A stretch of DNA of 5,888 bases, taken from positions 5,331 through 11,218 of the forward strand of contig MGRR01000066.1 of the NCBI GenBank assembly GCA_001798265.1. Direction: 5' to 3'. Below, piece after piece: positions 1 to 4,947 of the stretch. The stretch's first letter is position 1. The number at the start of each line of letters is the position of its first letter. The notes beneath the pieces are model-generated. The model saw only the letters and a program-made list of their open reading frames with translations. It was not told the origin of the DNA and searched no databases. The translations under genes were made by a program, and so were the position numbers. This DNA is from Deltaproteobacteria bacterium RIFCSPHIGHO2_12_FULL_43_9. GTDB lineage: Bacteria > Bdellovibrionota > O2-12-FULL-43-9.

Positions 1-84
1 AGCCGGGATCCCTTTCTTGTCATCCCGACGAAAGTCGGGATCTAACTCGAATTTTATAGATTCCGGCTTCCGCTGGAATGACAA
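1..84. repeat. Palindromic intergenic repeat (REP/MITE-like), one full unit plus part of another
   Basis: Two hairpins are visible. The first has perfect 8-bp arms ATCCCGAC (22-29) and GTCGGGAT (34-41) around a GAAA loop. The second has arms ATTCCGGC (60-67) and GCTGGAAT (72-79), with one G-T wobble, around TTCC. The unit is bounded by perfect 7-bp inverted ends TTGTCAT (17-23) and ATGACAA (78-84). Bases 1-10 (AGCCGGGATC) match 33-42 (AGTCGGGATC) at 9 of 10 positions, so the window probably begins inside a neighbouring copy. Hairpins of this TGTCATCCCG...GGAATGACA type are common as dispersed intergenic repeats in many bacterial genomes. No gene lies in it. It sits 50 bases beyond the end of the leftward toxin gene, but no T-tract follows on either strand, so a terminator role is not supported. 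Confidence 0.75.
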
Positions 85-134
85 AACTTATGAAATGGTC
101 TACTAGCTTTTAAAACGACTATACATCCTTCTCT

Positions 135-563
135 TTAAATGCCGCTCTCTAAGCCTTGAACTTTGAAGCCCAGAACTTTTGCGGCTTTTCCGAGAAGTTG
201 ATCGTGTGTTAAAAAATACAAATCAAAATCATTCCGCTCTTTCCAGTACTGTGCAGAAATCAAATGGATGGCATCCAATGTGCCAATTGAAACTGGAAAA
301 CTCATTCCTGCCCGGTTCAGAATAAAATCAGATACATCAATAAATTCTATTGTATCAAAACTGCTGTATAATTGTTCAATAGAAGAGAGGTATTCTGATT
401 CAGATAACTCCTCAGTAAGCCTTAATCTGTCGATAGTGCGCAAGCATTCAATTTTCAATAGCTTACTTGAAATTGCTCTATCAATTTCCGTGAAAGCAGC
501 TAATTTATTTTTTTGATTTAACAAAACCCTTAATAAAACAGAGGTATCTAAATATGCAATCAA
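135..563 (-). CDS. PIN-domain ribonuclease toxin (VapC-like) of a type II toxin-antitoxin pair
   Basis: This 142-residue protein has the layout of a PIN-domain endoribonuclease. The four acidic metal-binding positions are recognisable: D6 in YLDTSVLL, E39 in LLKIECLR, D97 in GTLDAIHL and D121 in FLTHDQLL. All are present, so the toxin looks catalytically intact. VapC-type toxins use these residues to bind Mg2+/Mn2+ and cleave RNA, often tRNA or rRNA; the target here cannot be read from sequence. Translation starts at TTG (563-561), which overlaps the antitoxin stop by four bases (TTGA). A TAGGA ribosome-binding sequence (minus strand, 571-575) lies 7 bases upstream inside the antitoxin gene. 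The non-ATG start and overlap suggest translational coupling that keeps toxin below antitoxin. The length is normal for the family. The substrate and the exact VapC subfamily are unknown. Confidence 0.9.
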   Translation of the reverse strand: MIAYLDTSVLLRVLLNQKNKLAAFTEIDRAISSKLLKIECLRTIDRLRLTEELSESEYLSSIEQLYSSFDTIEFIDVSDFILNRAGMSFPVSIGTLDAIHLISAQYWKERNDFDLYFLTHDQLLGKAAKVLGFKVQGLESGI

Positions 564-817
564 CGCTTATTCCTATCCTCTCTTAAGATTTTAACTACAT
601 CTATTTCTCGGTTTACGCTAATTGAAGATTTCATTTTAGAGAGCTTTTTAGGATCTACGCGTGGTGGTGTAATCAAAGAGAGTGGTTGTTTTTGGATTGA
701 TGACAGTATTGCAACCGGGACCCCACGCTCCTGGATTTCGACCAATTCACCACTCTTAACCAATCTTATAAACTTAGAGAGTTTTGCCTTAAACTCTGAA
801 AGAGGAGCCTTTTTCAT
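560..817 (-). CDS. Phd/YefM-family antitoxin, partner of the PIN toxin downstream
   Basis: This 85-residue protein matches the Phd/YefM antitoxin pattern. The N-terminal half has the SEFKAKLSKFIRLVKSGE segment (residues 7-24), the strand VEIQERG (26-32) and then PVAILSSI (34-41). In this family that half dimerises and binds operator DNA, while the C-terminal tail (about 50-85, basic and probably flexible) wraps and inhibits the toxin. It starts at ATG 817-815, with AAAGG (minus strand, 823-827) as ribosome-binding site 5 bases upstream. Its TGA stop overlaps the toxin start, so the pair is one transcript. A promoter and half-site array lie directly upstream, consistent with autorepression. 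Phd-type antitoxins paired with PIN toxins are common, and the mixed pairing is not itself unusual. No symbol is given because Phd-PIN pairs are named inconsistently. Confidence 0.88.
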   Translation of the reverse strand: MKKAPLSEFKAKLSKFIRLVKSGELVEIQERGVPVAILSSIQKQPLSLITPPRVDPKKLSKMKSSISVNREIDVVKILREDRNKR

Positions 818-820
818 ATT

Positions 821-858
821 GACCTTTCAAGACCTATAATAGACCAATATAGGTCTTG
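821..858. promoter_or_regulatory. Probable autoregulatory operator: phased GACC/GGTC half-sites within an 11-bp inverted repeat
   Basis: CAAGACCTATA (828-838) and TATAGGTCTTG (848-858) are perfect inverted repeats separated by 9 bases. The core half-site GACC occurs at 821, 831 and 842, and as GGTC at 852, so starts are spaced 10, 11 and 10 bases apart, about one helical turn each. AGACC (841-845) and GGTCT (852-856) form a nested inverted repeat. The array covers the -10 element, the spacer and the edge of the ribosome-binding site. Phd-family antitoxins typically bind such palindromes cooperatively with their toxin; that this antitoxin binds here is inference. Confidence 0.65.
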
Positions 859-864
859 ATTCAA
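836..864 (-). promoter_or_regulatory. Sigma70-type promoter of the leftward Phd-PIN module
   Basis: Read on the minus strand, TTGAAT (864-859) and TATTAT (841-836) are separated by exactly 17 bases. They match the -35 and -10 consensus at 4 of 6 and 5 of 6 positions. Initiation would fall near 829, giving a leader of only about 11-12 bases that still includes the AAAGG ribosome-binding site. The operator half-sites overlap the -10 and spacer. Confidence 0.65.
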
Positions 865-1078
865 TAATTTTTTTGCCCCAAGTCTGACCTTAAAATATAA
901 GGGTTGTATAGCCTCTATAGTAAGCATACTAAACCATCTTGGCCTTCCATCGATTCCACCAACAATCTCCCCAGCCAGGCCACCTCCGCAATATGTTGGA
1001 TGCGCTGAGGAATTTTAAATTGTTCCTCATGTTTTCTGGGTTATTGCGTTCCCCCCATATAAATTGCATACTATACAC
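865..1078. other. Intergenic region between the two divergent toxin-antitoxin modules; possible gene remnant at 915-1040
   Basis: No gene with a start site is apparent. On the minus strand, 1040-918 is open for 41 codons, bounded by a TAA (1043-1041) and a TAG (917-915). It has a protein-like composition, including PQRIQHIAEVAWLGRLLVES, and the block is richer in GC than the AT-rich flanks. It has no convincing start codon with a ribosome-binding site, and I do not recognise it. It may be the remnant of a lost gene or chance. Short imperfect palindromes such as CCTTA-AAATA-TAAGG (888-902) are present but too weak to call. The right end carries a candidate promoter for the second module. Confidence 0.3.
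1044..1072 (+). promoter_or_regulatory. Candidate promoter of the rightward VapBC module, possibly giving a leaderless transcript
   Basis: TTGCGT (1044-1049) and CATACT (1067-1072) lie 17 bases apart and each matches consensus at 4 of 6 positions. Initiation about 7 bases after the -10 would fall at or next to the ATG at 1079. An alternative -10, TATAAA (1058-1063), would start transcription near 1070. Neither option leaves room for a Shine-Dalgarno sequence, and none is visible before the ATG. Confidence 0.35.
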
Positions 1079-1315
1079 ATGAAACGTACAAATCTTGTGC
1101 TAAACGAGGAACTACTAAAGACTGCTACCAGATTACTTGGAGAAAAAACCTATTCAGCGGCAGTAAATAAAGCTTTAGAAGAGACAATAAAACTAATAAA
1201 GCTAAGAAATATGCAGGATTATTTTGGAAGTGGCATCTGGGGTGGAACCTTGTCAGAAATGCGAGAAGATAAAACTATAAAAAGAACCGGTGCCAAACGG
1301 CGTGTTAAAAAATGA
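1079..1315 (+). CDS. vapB: VapB-type antitoxin (VapB_antitoxin family)
   Basis: The 78-residue protein opens with MKRTNLVLNEELLKTATRLL, followed by GEKTYSAAVNKALEE. This is the pattern of VapB antitoxins of the PF09957 type, in which a short strand and two helices form a DNA-binding dimer. The segment around residues 51-66 (FGSGIWGGTLSEMRED) matches the family's toxin-contacting tail, which typically reads G-x-I-x-W-x-G-D-L-x-x-M-R. The C terminus is strongly basic. I chose the ATG at 1079 because the family starts with M-[KR]-x-T-N; an in-frame TTG at 1064 would add five residues but has no family support. No ribosome-binding site precedes either start. The gene overlaps the toxin by four bases (ATGA), so the two are translated in sequence. 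It is unrelated to the Phd-type antitoxin of the leftward module. Confidence 0.87.
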   Translation: MKRTNLVLNEELLKTATRLLGEKTYSAAVNKALEETIKLIKLRNMQDYFGSGIWGGTLSEMREDKTIKRTGAKRRVKK

Positions 1316-1701
1316 TTTTAGTAGACACATCTATATGGATTAACATTTTCAATTTAAAGCATTTTGCCCCCTTAGATTTAAATAAAATATCTATATGGGC
1401 AACATGTCCGCCAGTAATCCAGGAAGTACTTCAAGGGATCAATAGCGATAAAGCCTTTAACACCATTAAAGAAGGGCTATGCGCGCTTCCCTGCTTCAAT
1501 AATCCATTGTCTTTGGATGAATATCTCCTGGCTTCAGACCTTTATAGACTTGCAAGGAAAAAAGGAAAAACTGTAAGGTCATCCGTCGATTGCCTAATTG
1601 CAGCTATTGCAATTATCAATGATATTCCAGTATGGCATAAAGATAGAGATTTCGATGTTCTTGCAGAAATTTCAAACCTTAAAATTCATAAACTACATTA
1701 A
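1312..1701 (+). CDS. vapC: VapC-type PIN-domain ribonuclease toxin
   Basis: This is a 129-residue PIN-domain protein of usual VapC length. The metal-binding acids are D5 (LVDTSIWI), E38 (VIQEVLQG), D93 (RSSVDCLIAA) and D111/D113 (HKDRDFDVL), so the active site appears complete. The DTSIWI start and the R-x-x-x-D-x-x-I-A-A segment are characteristic of VapC toxins that pair with PF09957 antitoxins, matching the gene just upstream. The family cleaves RNA with Mg2+/Mn2+; the target is not predictable here. The ATG at 1312 overlaps the antitoxin TGA. There is no good Shine-Dalgarno sequence before it, so translation is probably coupled to the antitoxin. It resembles the leftward toxin only in fold and active-site acids; the residues around them differ, so the two modules are not recent duplicates. 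Confidence 0.92.
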   Translation: MILVDTSIWINIFNLKHFAPLDLNKISIWATCPPVIQEVLQGINSDKAFNTIKEGLCALPCFNNPLSLDEYLLASDLYRLARKKGKTVRSSVDCLIAAIAIINDIPVWHKDRDFDVLAEISNLKIHKLH

Positions 1702-1870
1702 TTAAGGTTGGTTTAACATTATTTGACTAACTTAGGGTGTTTGAAATGCCCATACATCAGCATTTGGGCGTCATATGTTACGTACTGGTCGATTGACACG
1801 TATTTATCGATTCTACTAGAATACTTAGCTCGGTTCGGTTATTTGCAACCTTAGTGAGGAGTCAAATCTT
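1702..1870. other. Intergenic region and 5' leader upstream of pal
   Basis: No gene is seen. ATGCCCA (1746-1752) can pair with TGGGCGT (1765-1771), with one wobble pair and a 12-base loop. No T-tract follows, so a terminator for the toxin gene is not convincing; it could also be an operator or chance. The right half contains the pal promoter and ribosome-binding site. Confidence 0.35.
1793..1822 (+). promoter_or_regulatory. Strong sigma70-type promoter of the pal operon
   Basis: A perfect -35 hexamer TTGACA (1793-1798) is followed after 18 bases by TAGAAT (1817-1822), which matches the -10 consensus at 5 of 6 positions. Transcription would start near 1829, giving a leader of about 42 bases that contains GAGGAG (1856-1861), a near-ideal ribosome-binding site 9 bases before the pal ATG. 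This indicates that pal and the genes behind it form an operon with their own start. Confidence 0.72.
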
Positions 1871-2350
1871 ATGAGCAAGATTACCAAATTATTAATGTTT
1901 TCCGTTTTTTCCTTTATTTTTGTTCTTGGCATCAATGGATGTGGCAAGAAGCAGCTAAAAGGGGATGAGCCTGCCGGGAGATCTGGCATTGAAGGGGCAA
2001 GGGGCTCTACGGATCCATATTTGAAGGCAACGTACTTTGAGTATGATCAATATACCATCACAGAGGATCAGAAGGATAATCTGAAATCCTCGGCTGATTA
2101 TCTGAAAAAGAACCCAAAAATGAAGGTCCAGCTTGAGGGGCATACCGATGAGCGGGGAACCAATGAATACAACCAGGGATTGGGGGACAGAAGGGCCAGC
2201 TCTGTCAAAAAATATCTGTTGGACCTGGGAGTGGATTCTACCAGAGTCTCAACGGTTAGTTATGGAGAAGAGCGTCCCGCCGCGTCTGGTGGTAATGAGG
2301 GTGCCTGGAAAAAGAATCGACGCGCGGAATTCGCTGTTGTTTCAAAATAA
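1871..2350 (+). CDS. pal: Peptidoglycan-associated lipoprotein Pal
   Basis: This 159-residue outer-membrane lipoprotein tethers the membrane to peptidoglycan as part of the Tol-Pal system, which drives outer-membrane constriction during division. The signal peptide ends in the lipobox I21-N22-G23-C24, with C24 as the lipidated residue. A short linker (25-50) leads to an OmpA-like peptidoglycan-binding domain (about 52-157). The domain carries GHTDERG (90-96), YNQGLGDRRA (100-109) and the closing NRRAEF (149-154). D93 and R108 are 15 residues apart and match the two residues that contact diaminopimelate in OmpA-like domains. The start is supported by GAGGAG 9 bases upstream. Pal is normally preceded by tolB, which is not in the 1.8 kb before it here; the presence of a CpoB-like gene two genes later still supports Pal rather than a generic OmpA-family lipoprotein. 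Confidence 0.93.
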   Translation: MSKITKLLMFSVFSFIFVLGINGCGKKQLKGDEPAGRSGIEGARGSTDPYLKATYFEYDQYTITEDQKDNLKSSADYLKKNPKMKVQLEGHTDERGTNEYNQGLGDRRASSVKKYLLDLGVDSTRVSTVSYGEERPAASGGNEGAWKKNRRAEFAVVSK

Positions 2351-2371
2351 GATACTCTTAAAAGAGATCTT

Positions 2372-2713
2372 ATGAAAAAAATATTTCTATTTGTCCTCAT
2401 ACTTTCTGCGGGCTGCTCTTCGGCAGGTTACTATCCAACGCGTGATATAGCCCTTGCTGAGGCTGCGATTGCCGCGGCAAAAGAGGTCCACGCTGAAAGG
2501 CTTGCCTCGGATAAATATCAGTTTGCCGTAGAATCGCTGGGTCGGGCGAAGGCTTATGAAAAGCAGGGGAAATATTCTGCTTCAAAACGTGCCGCAAGAA
2601 CCGCGCTTCAGTACGCCGAGGAGGCGGAAGAGATCGCGGTTATGAAGCTTACCCAGGTTCCAGGTACTTCCAAGACCCCTGACGTGACCGATTCGGGGAA
2701 TCCAGGTGATTAG
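2372..2713 (+). CDS. Small DUF4398-like lipoprotein
   Basis: This 113-residue protein has a short signal peptide and lipobox L11-S12-A13-G14-C15, so it is probably anchored in the outer membrane facing the periplasm. Residues about 26-90 form two Ala-rich amphipathic helices with the pattern of DUF4398 lipoproteins: an ALAEAAIAAAKE helix, then YQFAVESLGRAKAYEKQGKYSASKRAA, resembling a TPR-like hairpin. The tail (95-113) is Pro/Thr/Gly-rich and likely disordered. The function is unknown in the family. Its position between pal and the CpoB-like gene suggests an accessory part in envelope or peptidoglycan maintenance, which is inference. AAAGAG (2361-2366) is a suitable ribosome-binding site 5 bases before the ATG. 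The 3' end overlaps the next gene by 8 bases. Confidence 0.8.
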   Translation: MKKIFLFVLILSAGCSSAGYYPTRDIALAEAAIAAAKEVHAERLASDKYQFAVESLGRAKAYEKQGKYSASKRAARTALQYAEEAEEIAVMKLTQVPGTSKTPDVTDSGNPGD

Positions 2714-3302
2714 GATATTTTTATTGTTTTCCGTGGCTACTTTTTTATTGTCCGGTTGTATCGACCTTTTGCAGCAGACAAAAACAAAGGATGATGATCT
2801 GCAGAGCGTAAAAAAACAGGTAGAGGAATTAAGGGGGGAGAGGGCAGACAGAAATGTTACCATTGATGACCTGAGGGTCAGGGTGCAGCTCGTAGCCGGA
2901 GAAATAGATTCAACAAGATATTCGACGGACCAGAAACTGGCCGATCTTGATACCCGTTTCCGGTCGATAGAAGAGAGGCTTGGAAAGATTGAGGATCAAT
3001 TCAATGCTTTGGATGCAACACAAAGAGGCTCTAAAGAGGTTTCGGCAGAGGATCTCTGGGAAGATGGGCAAAAATATTACAACTCCCAAAAATATACCGA
3101 TGCGATTCTGAAATATGAGGAATTAAAAACAAGGTTTCCGGGCTATAAGGATTTGCCCAGGGTTTATCTTCAGCAGGCAAGAGCATTTGCAAAGATTGGA
3201 AAAACCAAGGAAGCAAAACTTTTCTACAATAAGGTTAGAGAGCTTTATCCAAAGAGCCGGGAGGCGAAAGAGGCAGAGAGTGAAATAAAGGCGTTAAAAT
3301 AA
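2706..3302 (+). CDS. cpoB: CpoB/YbgF-like lipoprotein with coiled coil and TPR repeats
   Basis: This 198-residue protein resembles CpoB (YbgF), the periplasmic Tol-Pal partner that in E. coli coordinates outer-membrane constriction with peptidoglycan synthesis by PBP1B. A signal peptide ends at lipobox L15-S16-G17-C18, so this version is membrane-anchored, whereas E. coli CpoB is soluble. Residues about 25-105 are a charged coiled coil, matching CpoB's N-terminal trimerisation region. Residues about 114-147 and 152-182 are TPR-like, with A-x-x-x-Y-x-x-L and F-Y-x-K-V-x-x-L-Y-P patterns that are also seen in BamD. The family is usually about 250 residues with more TPRs, so this copy is short. 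It starts at GTG (2706), overlapping the previous gene by 8 bases, with GGGGA (2695-2699) as a weak ribosome-binding site. BamD is a less likely alternative because it lacks the long coiled coil. Confidence 0.8.
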   Translation: MIRIFLLFSVATFLLSGCIDLLQQTKTKDDDLQSVKKQVEELRGERADRNVTIDDLRVRVQLVAGEIDSTRYSTDQKLADLDTRFRSIEERLGKIEDQFNALDATQRGSKEVSAEDLWEDGQKYYNSQKYTDAILKYEELKTRFPGYKDLPRVYLQQARAFAKIGKTKEAKLFYNKVRELYPKSREAKEAESEIKALK

Positions 3303-3322
3303 TGAATAGGTTGGGGTTTTGA
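3302..3322 (+). other. Six-codon upstream reading frame linking cpoB to the cytochrome gene
   Basis: An ATG at 3302 shares one base with the cpoB stop (TAATG) and opens a frame MNRLGF that ends at TGA 3320-3322, overlapping the TTG start of the next gene at 3319-3321. This stop/start chaining could pass ribosomes across the 16-base gap and couple translation of the next gene, which has only a TTG start and a modest AGG/GGGG Shine-Dalgarno region. A peptide product is not claimed. Chance is possible for so short a frame. Confidence 0.25.
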
Positions 3323-4947
3323 AATCAAAATTAAAATTTTTTTTAATAGCACTTCCATTTATTATCGGTTGTTCCCCCGAAAAGGCATCCAACAAGGTAA
3401 ATGAATTAACAATTGTCTATAACAACAGCAGGCGTGGTGAGATCGAGCCATGCGGCTGCGTTGATGTTCAGTTGGGTGGCATTCAAAAGCATGGACAATT
3501 GATAAGGGATTTAAAGAAGGAGGGGAGGGCAATTCTTCATCTGGATGGTGGAGATCTTCTCTTCCCTTCTCTCAATGTTCCTGAAGAGCTGAAAGCACAG
3601 TGGCAATTGAGGGCGGATGCCTTGGGTGAGGCCTATAAAAATATGGGTCTCGATGCGACAGCTGTTGGAGAATTGGATTTGGCGTTCGGGAAAGCGTGGT
3701 ACGAGGGGTTTGTAAAGGGAAAATTTGAGGTTGTTACAAGTAATATTGTTGATTCCAAAACCGGAAAGCCGTGGTTTAAACCATATATAATTAAAAATGT
3801 TGGTGGTCTGAAGATAGGAATATTTGGGATTACAAATCCTTTGCTCTTTCCTAAGGATGACCCAAGGTTCGCAGGGCTGAGGGTGCTTCCGTATCTGGAT
3901 TCTGCCAGGGAGGTGGTAAAAAGGCTTAGAGGGAAAGAGAGGGTCGATCTTGTAGTTGCCCTCTCCCATCTTGGGGTAGATGACGAATTGTCGCTTCCCA
4001 AAAATGTTGAGGGTATAGATATTATAGTCGGTGGCCATGGAACAGAAGAGCCAAGAAAGGTTGTTGCATTAGGGGATACCCTCTATCTGCGGTCATCATT
4101 TGAGGGGAGAAAGATCGGTGTTGTTAAGATCGGCTTTTCTCCATCAAGAACGGGTTGGTTAAATGAAGAAGAACTTGCCTCGCTAAATCAGAAGAGGGAA
4201 TCCATTCAACACTCCATCGATACACTCTTGGCGCTGAAAGAGAAGAAGGAATACAAAGAGAGTAGTGAATACCGGGCGACTGTTGATAAGCAGATTGAAG
4301 AGAGTAGACGCGAATTAGAACTAATTAAAAAATGGATGCCACAGGATAAATCCAAGGTTAACTGGTATGATGGTGGGCTTATTCCTATGTTAACCGAGTC
4401 CCCGAATGATCCGGAGATATCCACATTAATAGAAAAATATAAATCTGATTTAACCACGCTTAAGGGTGGCAAAGGTGTGAATGTTACAAAAGTAAAGGGC
4501 GCCATATTTGCCACATATCAATACTGTTCCCAGTGTCATAAGAAGCAGTACGAAATATGGGAAAACTCATCCCATGCAAAGGCATGGGATGTGCTTGTTA
4601 AGAAGCACCAGGAATATAACCTGGAGTGCATGGCCTGTCATACCGTCGGCTATAAAGATAATCGTGGATATGGTACAGCATTGAAGGACCTTCAAAGAAG
4701 AGTGGAAGCTGAAGGTGTGACAGGAACATTTGATTATAGAGCGGTTCAGTGCGAAAACTGTCACGGAGCCAGAAGTACTCATCCTTTTGATAAGAAGGTT
4801 GGAGTAAAGAAGGTCACCCCCTCAACCTGCATCGTGTGTCACGACCCCCAAAACTCACCCAATTTTAATCAGACAACATATTGGGTGGTAGGTGATGAGG
4901 AAAAATATGGGCACAAACCGATTTGTATTAAAGGGTTACCAGATTAA
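3319..4947 (+). CDS. Lipoprotein fusing a 5'-nucleotidase-like metallophosphoesterase domain to a tetraheme cytochrome c554-like domain
   Basis: The 542-residue protein has a signal peptide and lipobox I15-I16-G17-C18, so it is exported and lipidated. Residues about 28-275 follow the UshA/5'-nucleotidase calcineurin-like fold: GGDLLF (77-82), GELD (117-120), GLKIGIFGITN, VVALSHLG (H217) and VGGHGT (H240). Several metal ligands differ from the norm: no D-x-H near the N terminus, GNHE replaced by GELD, and the second His of GGHSH missing. In the first motif's place is GEIEPCGC (C45, C47). Residues about 280-345 are a charged helical linker. The C-terminal part has four CxxCH haem sites at 403-407, 437-441, 478-482 and 504-508, plus H419, H430, H488 and H532 as possible distal ligands, as in the cytochrome c554 family. 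It starts at TTG, because no other in-frame start preserves the signal peptide. The substrate is unknown; a redox-linked role in the periplasm is inferred. Confidence 0.85.
   Translation: MKSKLKFFLIALPFIIGCSPEKASNKVNELTIVYNNSRRGEIEPCGCVDVQLGGIQKHGQLIRDLKKEGRAILHLDGGDLLFPSLNVPEELKAQWQLRADALGEAYKNMGLDATAVGELDLAFGKAWYEGFVKGKFEVVTSNIVDSKTGKPWFKPYIIKNVGGLKIGIFGITNPLLFPKDDPRFAGLRVLPYLDSAREVVKRLRGKERVDLVVALSHLGVDDELSLPKNVEGIDIIVGGHGTEEPRKVVALGDTLYLRSSFEGRKIGVVKIGFSPSRTGWLNEEELASLNQKRESIQHSIDTLLALKEKKEYKESSEYRATVDKQIEESRRELELIKKWMPQDKSKVNWYDGGLIPMLTESPNDPEISTLIEKYKSDLTTLKGGKGVNVTKVKGAIFATYQYCSQCHKKQYEIWENSSHAKAWDVLVKKHQEYNLECMACHTVGYKDNRGYGTALKDLQRRVEAEGVTGTFDYRAVQCENCHGARSTHPFDKKVGVKKVTPSTCIVCHDPQNSPNFNQTTYWVVGDEEKYGHKPICIKGLPD

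Noticed and set aside
22..41. Hairpin as a Rho-independent terminator for the leftward toxin gene
   Set aside because: No T-tract follows on the minus strand, and the hairpin is part of a repeat unit with its own inverted ends.
1..84. CRISPR array
   Set aside because: The repeats are palindromic hairpin units without regular unique spacers, and no cas gene is present.
268..516. 82-codon plus-strand open frame opposite the leftward PIN toxin
   Set aside because: It lies wholly antisense to a gene with clear PIN motifs and shows no motif or ribosome-binding site of its own.
1064..1078. TTG at 1064 as the start of the second VapB
   Set aside because: The family begins at the M-K-R-T-N sequence; the five extra residues have no family counterpart, and no ribosome-binding site supports the TTG.
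1746..1771. Hairpin as a terminator after the rightward toxin gene
   Set aside because: The stem is short with a 12-base loop, and no run of T follows.
2133..2375. 80-codon plus-strand frame overlapping the end of pal
   Set aside because: It runs through the conserved OmpA-like motifs in another frame, and no family resemblance is seen.
3511..4038. 175-codon minus-strand open frame inside the phosphoesterase domain, and a 122-codon one at 3633-4001
   Set aside because: Both are antisense to a convincing domain and are low-complexity, Pro/Ser-rich translations without recognisable features; they are shadows of the real frame.
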